Positions 43,046 through 50,196 of a stretch of 64,000 bases of DNA are shown one piece after another. Position 1 is the stretch's first letter. Each line of letters starts with the position of its first letter. The DNA is from an uncultured Bacteroidia bacterium. Its GTDB lineage: Bacteria; Bacteroidota; Bacteroidia; Bacteroidales; UBA932. The stretch lies in the NCBI GenBank assembly GCA_902788095.1, contig CADAIT010000005.1, positions 62,001-126,000 of the forward strand. Direction: 5' to 3'. A program made the translations under genes and the position numbers. The notes under the pieces were generated by a model. The model did no database searches. It was not told where the DNA came from and worked only from the letters and a program-made list of their open reading frames with translations.

Positions 43046-46000
43046 TTATTTAATGATACAAACGGCCACACGGTTGTCTGACGGGGTTGCGGAAGCATCC
43101 CGGTCGGTGCCTGCGGCTTTACATTCAATACGGTTTCCGGCAATGCCGGCGTCGGAAAGCATCTTGGCAATCACTTTTGCACGTTCCTCGGACAGGCGCA
43201 GATTGGTGTCGGACGAACCGGTGGCGGAATCGGCATAGCCGGTGACCACAATCCGTGCTTCGGGATTGTCGGCGAGAATCTGGCAGATACGACCCAGTTT
43301 GAAGGCCTCGTCGGGACGAATCTCAGACTGGCCGATGACGAAGAAGAGGTCATCCGCATATTCGCCCTTCAGGGTGTGGACGGGAACTTCCACTTTCTTC
43401 TCCACAACCTTTTCCACGACCTTTTCCACCTCGACAATCTTCTCCACTTCCTTGATGACTTCCTTTACCTGTGCGGCGGTGGGAGCAGCGACGGCAGCGG
43501 CCTTGGAGGCGGCAATCTTCTTCTTGGGAGCGGCGAAGGAAACCTTCACGCCGAAGTTGTAAATCCTCACCTGCGGATAGGTCTGATAGCCTTCGTCGCT
43601 GGTTTCCGGATCCACATACTTGAGTTCCGAGAAGGTGAGGAGGTTGTATCCGGCCAGATACAGGCGAATGTCTCTCACGCCGGACCGTTCTCCGAAAATG
43701 CGTCCGGGAATGGTGTAGCCCAGTTCCACGTTTTTCAGACGCAGGAAGGCCGCGTTACGGGAGTAATAGTCCGAGCGGTTCACGCCGCCGTTGCTCACCG
43801 TGGAGCCGATTCTGGGATAGTCGGACGTGGTGTTGTCAAGGGTCCAGGCATTGGTCGCGGCATAATGGTCGAGGTTGCCGGACACCGGATCCATCATCGG
43901 AGAATAGTAGTAGCGGGCAAGGGCCTGACCCTGCAGGAGGATGGAGAGGTCGAAGTTCTTCCAGAAGAAGTCCGCGCTCAGGCCGAACACCATCTGGGGA
44001 ACGGACGTACGGTCCATGCGGTAACGGTCCAGGTTGGTAATCTGGCCGTCGTTGTCCAGGTCGTTGAACCAGAAGTCACCGAGGGTGGCACCGCTCATCT
44101 GCGGATGTTTTTCCAGGTCCTCCTGGGTCTTGTTGATGCCGCCGACGCTGTAGTAAAGGGCGGAACCCATGGGCATGCCTTCCAACTTCATGTAGTCGTG
44201 GCCTGCGGGCCAGGGCGTCTCGTCCATATAGACGATGGTGTTGCGGGCGTACATCACGTTGCCGTGCAGGCGGTAGCGGAAGTCGATGCTGGGAACGCGG
44301 TATTCGTGGCTCATCTGGAGTTCCACACCCTTGTTGTTCACGATACCGATGTTCTCGTCCGGCAGGCTGTTGGTAAGGCCTGTATAATAAGGTACGGAAG
44401 CATTCCGGGTGCACAGGATGTTGGAACGGTTGGTGTAGAAGCCTTCCAGTTCCCATCCAAACAGGCCGTTCTTGATATTACCGTCCAGGCCGACATTCCA
44501 GGTGCGGGCCACTTCCCAGGTAACGTTGGGGTTGGGAATGGCGCCGGGAATGATGTAGTTCACCTCCTTGCCGTCGAACATGGACTTGTAGGAAGAGGCC
44601 GACGTATAACCGTAGGTGGTCATGTACTGGAAGGGGGAAATCTGGTCATTTCCCTGTTCGCCGTAAGATGCACGAATCTTGAGGTTGGTGAGCCAGGGAG
44701 CATTGTCCTTGATGAAGTTTTCCTCGGAAATACGCCATCCCAGGGACACGCCCGGGAAAATGCCCCAGCGCTTGGCTGCAGGGAAATTCTCGGAGCCGTC
44801 GAAGCGGACGAGCGCCTGGAAGAGGTATTTGCTCTTGTAGTCATATCCGACACGGCCGAAGAAGGAACGGCGTGCGGTCTCGCGCGCGTAACCATTGATG
44901 GCATACCAGCTCTTGTCCGCACTGCCGGCGAACAGCTCGTCCAGAATGTCGGAAGAGTAGTTGTTGATACCGGCCGTCATGTAGTCCAGGCGGTAGGAGT
45001 TCTGCTCGAAACCGGCGAGGGCCGTCACATGGTGTCCGTTGAAGTCGCGGTCGTAGTTGATGTTGGCATTGATGGCCAGGTTCCTGGTATGGGTCTGATA
45101 CTCGTGCAGTACCGGAGTGGGCCAGTAGGAATTGGAGCGTTCCTCGAACAGTTCGGTAATTTCGTCGTAGGACCAGTAATTCCAGTTTTTCTGCCAGTTT
45201 TTCTTGAAGTTGCTCACCAGGTCGTAGGCCAGGTGACCGTTCACGGAGAGGCCTTTGGTGATAAAGCCTAAATCCCAGTTGGCCGTAAAGGTGGTGTTCA
45301 AGGTGTTGATGGTGGAGCGGTCATATCCGGTGAGGTCCTGCACCAGGACAGCCGGGTTGGTGCCGCCGCGAAGGTATCCGTTGGGGTAATAGGCCGCACC
45401 TGTGGGGCGCATGCGCATGGCAATGTAGAAGATACCGTACGAGTCGCTGGGGAATGCGGAGTAATTCTTGTGCTGCTGGCGGGCGTTGATGTCGAATCCC
45501 AGCTTCAGCCGTTCCGTCACCTGGATGTCCAGGTTGGAGCGGATGTTGTACTGGTCGTAGTTGGTGGCGCTCTTGTGATAGATACCATCCTGATACTGTC
45601 CGTTGAACTGAACGAAATAGGCCAGTTTCTCGGAGCCGCCGTTAATGCTCACCCCGTATTTGTGCTGGAGGGAGGCCGGCTTGATGATGGTGTTGAGCCA
45701 GTCCGTGTTGGGATAGGAGATGGGGTCGTCCTGGTCGATGTAGTGCTGCACCTGGGTGTCGTTGTACACGGGCGCACCTCCGCTGATGGCCAGGCTCTTG
45801 TTGTAGGCCGTCGTGTACAGGACGGCGTCGGCCAGTTTCACCAGGCGGGTAGGCTGCTGGATACCGAGGTCGTAGCTGAAGGTGACGTTGGGGGCCTCGT
45901 TGTACTTACCGCGCTTGGTGGTCACGAGGATGACGCCGTTGGCCGACCGCGCACCGTAAATGGCGGCCGATGCGTCCTTCAGGACGTTCACGCTCTCGAT

Positions 46001-46618
46001 TTCATCGCCGGTCAGGCGTCCGAACTCGTCTCCACGGCCCTGCACGCCGTCGATGATAATCAGCGGGCTGTTGTCTCCCAGGGTGGAGCGGCCGCGGATG
46101 TACATGACGGCATCGTCACGGCCGGGTTCACCGGAACGGTTGTTTACGATGACACCGGACATACGGCCGGCCAGGCCTTGCGAGAGGTTGACGGAGGAGT
46201 TTTTCACAAGTTCCTCACCCGTGGTGGATGCCACCGAACCGGTAAGGGTTACTTTACGCTGGTTACCGTAACCGATAGCCACCGCTTCGTCAAGAATCTG
46301 GGTGTCGTCTTCCAGAATAAAATCCACGGTCGTACGGCCGCCGACTTTTTCGGTGACTTCGGTATAACCCAGGAGACTGGCGACAAGTGTCGCGTCGGAA
46401 GGAATGTCGGCAAGGGAGTACTTACCATCCATGTCTGTCATCGCGCCCTTCGTGGTGCTGCCCTGGACATAAACCATAGCGCCTGGTACAGGCGCTCCTT
46501 GGGTGTCCACCACGGTTCCGCGGACGCTGACGTGACCTCTTTTTTGCGCGTAGGCGGTGCCGAAGGGAAGAATCAGCACTACGCATAAAAGAAGCATCAG
46601 GGTGTTTTTTATACGCAT
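43046..46618 (-). CDS. SusC-type TonB-dependent transporter with C-terminal OmpA domain
   Basis: A 1,190-residue outer-membrane protein. Signal peptide, carboxypeptidase-D-like regulatory domain (SVRGTVVDTQGAPVPGAMVY), TonB plug (SNGVILVTTKRGK and preceding PLIIIDGVQG), and a 22-strand barrel ending at YNFGVKVSF, about residue 1028. SusC proteins normally end there; this one continues with an Ala/Lys-rich stretch, a Val-Glu-Lys helix (EVEKIVEVEKVVEKVVEKK) and an OmpA-like domain at about 1080-1190 (TGYADSATGSSDT, NLRLSEERAKVIAKML). The tail would lie in the periplasm and can bind peptidoglycan. Start MRIKNT follows the promoter; an in-frame codon 35 residues upstream would not. Confidence 0.93.
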   Translation of the reverse strand: MRIKNTLMLLLCVVLILPFGTAYAQKRGHVSVRGTVVDTQGAPVPGAMVYVQGSTTKGAMTDMDGKYSLADIPSDATLVASLLGYTEVTEKVGGRTTVDFILEDDTQILDEAVAIGYGNQRKVTLTGSVASTTGEELVKNSSVNLSQGLAGRMSGVIVNNRSGEPGRDDAVMYIRGRSTLGDNSPLIIIDGVQGRGDEFGRLTGDEIESVNVLKDASAAIYGARSANGVILVTTKRGKYNEAPNVTFSYDLGIQQPTRLVKLADAVLYTTAYNKSLAISGGAPVYNDTQVQHYIDQDDPISYPNTDWLNTIIKPASLQHKYGVSINGGSEKLAYFVQFNGQYQDGIYHKSATNYDQYNIRSNLDIQVTERLKLGFDINARQQHKNYSAFPSDSYGIFYIAMRMRPTGAAYYPNGYLRGGTNPAVLVQDLTGYDRSTINTLNTTFTANWDLGFITKGLSVNGHLAYDLVSNFKKNWQKNWNYWSYDEITELFEERSNSYWPTPVLHEYQTHTRNLAINANINYDRDFNGHHVTALAGFEQNSYRLDYMTAGINNYSSDILDELFAGSADKSWYAINGYARETARRSFFGRVGYDYKSKYLFQALVRFDGSENFPAAKRWGIFPGVSLGWRISEENFIKDNAPWLTNLKIRASYGEQGNDQISPFQYMTTYGYTSASSYKSMFDGKEVNYIIPGAIPNPNVTWEVARTWNVGLDGNIKNGLFGWELEGFYTNRSNILCTRNASVPYYTGLTNSLPDENIGIVNNKGVELQMSHEYRVPSIDFRYRLHGNVMYARNTIVYMDETPWPAGHDYMKLEGMPMGSALYYSVGGINKTQEDLEKHPQMSGATLGDFWFNDLDNDGQITNLDRYRMDRTSVPQMVFGLSADFFWKNFDLSILLQGQALARYYYSPMMDPVSGNLDHYAATNAWTLDNTTSDYPRIGSTVSNGGVNRSDYYSRNAAFLRLKNVELGYTIPGRIFGERSGVRDIRLYLAGYNLLTFSELKYVDPETSDEGYQTYPQVRIYNFGVKVSFAAPKKKIAASKAAAVAAPTAAQVKEVIKEVEKIVEVEKVVEKVVEKKVEVPVHTLKGEYADDLFFVIGQSEIRPDEAFKLGRICQILADNPEARIVVTGYADSATGSSDTNLRLSEERAKVIAKMLSDAGIAGNRIECKAAGTDRDASATPSDNRVAVCIIK

Positions 46619-46647
46619 ATTAAAAAAATTGGTTATAGTCTCTCGGC

Positions 46648-46678
46648 CAAAGATAAGTATAATGATTTCGTTTTGCAA
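46648..46678 (-). promoter_or_regulatory. promoter of the 27-kb operon
   Basis: On the minus strand TTG (46676-46678), exactly 20 bases, TATCTTTG (46648-46655), 29 bases before the susC ATG. A full match to the Bacteroidetes pattern. An operator-like CGTTTTGCAAAT copy covers its -33 element. Confidence 0.8.
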
Positions 46679-46745
46679 ATATTTTGTTAAACTTTTTTTC
46701 GTTTTGTTTCGTTTTGGCAGCAAAAAGCGAACGCGTTTTGCAAAT
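46669..46745 (+). promoter_or_regulatory. repeated operator-like motifs between susC and the DeoR gene
   Basis: Four copies of CGTTTTG, at 46669, 46700, 46710 and 46734; the outer two are the 12-bp identical CGTTTTGCAAAT. One outer copy covers the -33 of the susC promoter and the other covers the -33 of the regulator promoter. Spacing of 31, 10 and 24 bases. Probable DeoR binding sites. Confidence 0.55.
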
Positions 46746-46768
46746 CAAAAAACAAATCCTTACCTTTG
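46738..46768 (+). promoter_or_regulatory. promoter of the DeoR-family gene
   Basis: TTG at 46738-46740, 20 bases, TACCTTTG at 46761-46768, 24 bases before the ATG. A full match and divergent from the susC promoter. Confidence 0.8.
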
Positions 46769-46792
46769 AACGCGAATAACACTGAACACGGA

Positions 46793-47557
46793 ATGACAAC
46801 CAATGCCGAAAGAAGAAAATTCATCCTGGACCGCATTTTCAAGGATGGATTTGTAAAAGTTGCCAGTCTGGCCGAATCGTTGCAAGTTACACAGGCCACC
46901 ATCCGCAAGGACCTTACCCATCTTGAGAACGAAGGCTTGCTGTACCGGGCCTATGGGAGCGCCATGCCCACCTCGCCGCAGGTGATGGACATCAACCTGA
47001 ATACCAAGCGCCTGATTAATCTGAAAAAGAAAGAAAGGATTGCCCGGAAAGCCGTGGAACTGCTGGACGAGAACGACTCCATCCTCTTGGGCGCAGGCTC
47101 CACCGTACAGGTGATGGCGGAAAAACTCAAACCCAAGGGACGCCTGAATGTGGTGACTCCCGCGGTAAACGTCGCCATGGCGCTCGGAGACATGTCCGGC
47201 GTGTCCGTGATGCAGCTGGGAGGCATTCTTTACGGCAACTCCATGTGCGTTATCGGAACGGAGGCCAAATCCATGCTGCATAACCTCCAGTGCACAAAGC
47301 TTTACTTCGGGGTGGACGGCGTGGATCCGGCCAGCGGCGCCTCCTGCGCCACCGTGGAAGAGGCGGAACTGCTCTCCCTCATGGCGCGCGTGGCCGACAC
47401 CGTCATCGTCCTGGCCGACTCCACCAAAATTGGTTCCCACGGCTTCGGGCGCATTTGCGCGGCCAAGGACATCGACATCCTCATCACGGATTCCGGCATC
47501 AAGGAAGAGAGCCGCAAGGCTTTTGAAAAGCTGGGCGTGAAAGTAATCGTGGCATAA
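46793..47557 (+). CDS. DeoR-family transcriptional regulator
   Basis: A 254-residue repressor. The N-terminal DeoR winged helix (RRKFILDRIFKDGFVKVASL, then LQVTQATIRKDLTHLENEGLL) precedes the effector domain that senses phosphosugars (DSILLGAGSTVQVMAEKL, LYFGVDGVDPASGASC). ATG 46793 (MTTNAERRK) was taken because it follows the promoter by 24 bases; an in-frame TTG at 46766 lies inside the -7 box. Divergent to the SusC operon with repeated motifs in between, so it most likely controls that operon, with GlcNAc-6-P or MurNAc-6-P as a candidate effector. Confidence 0.9.
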   Translation: MTTNAERRKFILDRIFKDGFVKVASLAESLQVTQATIRKDLTHLENEGLLYRAYGSAMPTSPQVMDINLNTKRLINLKKKERIARKAVELLDENDSILLGAGSTVQVMAEKLKPKGRLNVVTPAVNVAMALGDMSGVSVMQLGGILYGNSMCVIGTEAKSMLHNLQCTKLYFGVDGVDPASGASCATVEEAELLSLMARVADTVIVLADSTKIGSHGFGRICAAKDIDILITDSGIKEESRKAFEKLGVKVIVA

Positions 47558-47584
47558 AAAAAGGATGGCCGCCGGGCCATCCTT
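47556..47584. terminator. bidirectional terminator between the DeoR and sdhC-type genes
   Basis: Perfect 10-bp stem AAGGATGGCC/GGCCATCCTT (47561-47570 and 47575-47584) with a 4-base loop. On the minus strand it is followed by seven T, ending the sdhC transcript; on the plus strand a weaker pyrimidine tract follows. Confidence 0.85.
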
Positions 47585-47605
47585 CTTCAATTTTTCAAGA
47601 GAGCA

Positions 47606-48376
47606 TTACTGCTGGGCGATCTGTTCCAGCAGGGGAGCCGTCCACTGGTGGGAAGCGGTGACGAAGTGGGCTTCCACATAGGCGTTGACGGCGGTGCAGA
47701 TGAACAGGGCTACGATGAGGGTGCTTACGATGACGCCAATCACGCGCAGGCGCTTAAGCCACTTCTTGTTGTTCCAGCCGACGGTCTGGAACATGCTCCA
47801 GAAACCGTGGTTCAGGTGCAGCCACAGGGCGACGAACCAAACGATGTACAAAGCCAGGATCCACCACTGACCGAAGGTGATCATCAGGAGGTAGTACGGG
47901 TTTTCAGCCTCTCCGCCCATGAATTCCTGCAGCTGCATCTCGGCCCAGAAATGGGAGAGGTGGAAGCACAGGAAGCCCAGGATGACAAGGCCGAGCACAA
48001 ACATGTTCTTGGCGCTCCAGCTGTCGTTCTTGGCCTTGGAGGCGACCTCGTAGCGCTTTACGCCGCCACGGCGACGGAAGTTCTGTACGCTGAGCCAGAT
48101 ACCATAGACGATATGGACGAGGATGCCCAGGGCCAGGATGGGAACCATGATGTCTATCACGGGAGAGGACATGAAGTCGCAGCCCAGCTGGAACCAGCCG
48201 TCTCCATGGGAGTACGGCATGTTGTCTGCCGCTACCTTGCCGAACTTCCCGTTCAGGGAGTCGATGACGGAGAAGAAATTAATGGTGCCGTGCAGGAGCA
48301 AGAAGATGATAAGGAATGCGCCAGAGATGCTCTGGATAAACTTCTTGCCGATGGAGGAGGTCAGGAAATTAGCCAT
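47606..48376 (-). CDS. succinate dehydrogenase / fumarate reductase cytochrome b subunit
   Basis: A 256-residue membrane protein of the five-helix Bacteroidetes SdhC/FrdC type: FIQSISGAFLIIFLLLHGTINF, VHIVYGIWLSVQNFRRRG, CFHLSHFWAEMQ, LHLNHGFWSMFQTVGW, with His residues in four helices suited to two b hemes. It anchors the flavoprotein/Fe-S subunits and passes electrons between menaquinol and fumarate/succinate. Start MANFLTSSIGKK. Unusually, sdhA and sdhB do not follow: a terminator and the convergent DeoR gene come next, so the other subunits must be encoded elsewhere. Confidence 0.93.
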   Translation of the reverse strand: MANFLTSSIGKKFIQSISGAFLIIFLLLHGTINFFSVIDSLNGKFGKVAADNMPYSHGDGWFQLGCDFMSSPVIDIMVPILALGILVHIVYGIWLSVQNFRRRGGVKRYEVASKAKNDSWSAKNMFVLGLVILGFLCFHLSHFWAEMQLQEFMGGEAENPYYLLMITFGQWWILALYIVWFVALWLHLNHGFWSMFQTVGWNNKKWLKRLRVIGVIVSTLIVALFICTAVNAYVEAHFVTASHQWTAPLLEQIAQQ

Positions 48377-48407
48377 TATATAGTTCTTTAGTTTGTTTTC
48401 AAGCATG

Positions 48408-48415
48408 CAAATATA
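48408..48415 (-). promoter_or_regulatory. -7 box of the sdhC-type gene
   Basis: On the minus strand TATATTTG, 31 bases before the ATG at 48376. No TTG at the usual distance upstream. Confidence 0.5.
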
Positions 48416-48425
48416 GGAATCTTTC

Positions 48426-48456
48426 TTGGAATTTTCCCACTATTTGGGTACTTTTG
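48426..48456 (+). promoter_or_regulatory. promoter of pyrH
   Basis: TTG at 48426-48428, 20 bases, TACTTTTG at 48449-48456, 21 bases before the ATG at 48478. Confidence 0.75.
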
Positions 48457-48477
48457 TTGCAAAACTGAAAGCAACTC

Positions 48478-49182
48478 ATGTATAAACGCGTACTTCTTAA
48501 ACTATCCGGAGAAAGTCTGGGCGGTCCTGCCGGGAAGGGGCTGGATACGGCCTGGCTGGAAAAATATGCCAAGGAAATTGCTGCAGCGGCGAAAGCCGGC
48601 CTGCAGATAAGCATCGTCAACGGCGGCGGCAACATTTTCCGCGGCCTGCAGGGTGTGGGCAAGGGCTTCGACCGCGTGGACGGAGACAAAATGGGCATGC
48701 TGGCCACCGTCATCAACTCCCTGGCCCTGAGCATGTTCATCAAAGAGGAAGGGGTAGAGGCCGTGGTATTCACCTCCACGCCCATGGAGCCGTATGCCAA
48801 ATATTATATGCGGGACGACGCCGTGGCCGTCATGGAGCGGGGCGGCGTGGCCCTCATCGCCGGCGGTACGGGCAACCCCTTTTTCACCACGGACAGCGGA
48901 GCCGCCCTCCGCGCCCTGGAAATTGGCGCCGACGCCCTCCTGAAGGGCACCCGCGTAGATGGCGTCTATACGGCCGACCCCGAAAAGGACCCTACGGCCG
49001 TCAAATATGACGAACTCACCTTCGACGAGGCCATCTCCAAGCACCTCAAGGTGATGGACCAGACGGCCTACGCCCTCTGCTCGGACGGCAGGATGCCCAT
49101 CATCGTCTTTGACATGAATGCCACCGGCAACCTTACCAGGCTCCTTGAAGGAGAAAAAATCGGAACATTAGTACATCCTTAA
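48478..49182 (+). CDS. pyrH: UMP kinase
   Basis: A 234-residue hexameric amino-acid-kinase-fold enzyme that phosphorylates UMP to UDP with ATP. YKRVLLKLSGESLGG holds the phosphate loop, VNGGGNIFRG the UMP site, and TGNPFFTTDSGAALRALEI the conserved allosteric/ATP region; GVYTADPEKDP follows. Length is normal. First of a two-gene unit with the YtxH-like gene. Confidence 0.96.
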   Translation: MYKRVLLKLSGESLGGPAGKGLDTAWLEKYAKEIAAAAKAGLQISIVNGGGNIFRGLQGVGKGFDRVDGDKMGMLATVINSLALSMFIKEEGVEAVVFTSTPMEPYAKYYMRDDAVAVMERGGVALIAGGTGNPFFTTDSGAALRALEIGADALLKGTRVDGVYTADPEKDPTAVKYDELTFDEAISKHLKVMDQTAYALCSDGRMPIIVFDMNATGNLTRLLEGEKIGTLVHP

Positions 49183-49193
49183 TAACATAGACC

Positions 49194-49550
49194 ATGAAAG
49201 CTGAATCTTTGTTAGGTTTTGTCGCCGGCGCCGCCCTGGGCGTATGTGCCGGTATTCTCTTCGCCCCGGAGAAGGGTGAAGTTACCCGTAAGAAACTGAT
49301 GGACGCCGCCGGGGAAGGCTATGACGATGTCATGGAAAGCGCCGGGGAACTCGCACACGAAGCCCATGTGCGCTATCGCTATGCCCGCCGGGAGGCCAAC
49401 AAGCTCAAGAAAACCCTTCTGGAGCAGGGTGCGGAACTCAAGGAAGAGGCCCGCAAGGCCATCCTGGAACAGCTGGCCAAACTGGAAGACTACCTTGCCC
49501 GGGCAGAAAAGGAAGCTGCCGCGGCCGAGGCCGACGTCCAGGAAGGATAG
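49194..49550 (+). CDS. YtxH-domain protein
   Basis: A 118-residue protein: glycine-rich membrane helix (LLGFVAGAALGVCAGILFAP), the conserved EKGEVTRKKL turn and a long amphipathic, Glu/Lys-rich coiled coil. Such YtxH/gas-vesicle-like proteins are common stress-linked membrane proteins of unknown action. It starts 11 bases after pyrH and ends 4 bases before the convergent thiN. Confidence 0.88.
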   Translation: MKAESLLGFVAGAALGVCAGILFAPEKGEVTRKKLMDAAGEGYDDVMESAGELAHEAHVRYRYARREANKLKKTLLEQGAELKEEARKAILEQLAKLEDYLARAEKEAAAAEADVQEG

Positions 49551-49554
49551 TTCC

Positions 49555-50196
49555 TTAATCCACTATCACCAGCGCAGGAGCGGGGTGGTTGAAATGTAGC
49601 GAGACAATGGGTTCGGTGGTGCGGTTGAGGGTGGCTTTCCACCATGCGTCGAACACCACGCCGTCCAGCGGCCACTGAAGCCCCTCGGAGCTTACTTGCA
49701 GCGTATTGTCCGCACTGAAGAATGAGAAGCGGCGGCCTTCACCCAGGTGGAGGTCGCAGCTGTTTGTAATGGCGAAGGCGGTTCCGTAATCGGAGACGAT
49801 GGACACTTTCCGCCCGCCCAGGTCGAACAGGCGGGTGTATTCCATCAGCAGCCCCAGGTTGCCGATGGTATGGTCCTCGCGGAGTCCCGTGGCGCCCAGA
49901 ATCACGATTTCCTGCACCTCGGGATGCTCCCGAAATATCCATCGCATGGCCTTGGTAAGGTCGTTGTAGTCCTGCTCCGTCTCATGAACCACGCAGGCGG
50001 AAAACTGCGTCTGAAGGGCCTGCGGCAGGGAATCCAGGTCTCCTACCACGGCCAGCGGCCGGGCGGAGGGATTGTGTGCAAGCCACTGCTCCAGCGCCCC
50101 GTCGCAGCACACGACGCCCTCGGCCGATTCCAGCAGATACAGCGGATACGGCTCGGCGGGGAATTGCCCGTTGCAAAGGACGACGATGCTATTCAT
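49555..50196 (-). CDS. thiN: thiamine pyrophosphokinase
   Basis: A 213-residue enzyme that transfers pyrophosphate from ATP to thiamine. VVCCDGALEQWL, PLAVVGDLDSLP and ETEQDYNDLTKAM are the N-terminal catalytic motifs; ILGATGLREDHTIGNLGLLMEY follows, and the C-terminal beta domain has the substrate end. Start MNSIVVLCNG overlaps the preceding permease-Fmt gene by 8 bases, so it is coupled to it. No thiamine riboswitch is seen, as expected for a gene inside an operon. Confidence 0.92.
   Translation of the reverse strand: MNSIVVLCNGQFPAEPYPLYLLESAEGVVCCDGALEQWLAHNPSARPLAVVGDLDSLPQALQTQFSACVVHETEQDYNDLTKAMRWIFREHPEVQEIVILGATGLREDHTIGNLGLLMEYTRLFDLGGRKVSIVSDYGTAFAITNSCDLHLGEGRRFSFFSADNTLQVSSEGLQWPLDGVVFDAWWKATLNRTTEPIVSLHFNHPAPALVIVD

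Noticed and set aside
19384..46618. Reading the locus as purely a methanogen-wall (pseudomurein) degradation system
   Set aside because: MurQ acts on MurNAc-6-P, which pseudomurein (N-acetyltalosaminuronic acid) cannot supply. The pseudomurein link is kept only as a possibility for the transglutaminase and repeat proteins.
49555..50196. A thiamine riboswitch before thiN
   Set aside because: The gene starts inside the preceding coding region and has no leader; no THI-box sequence was found.
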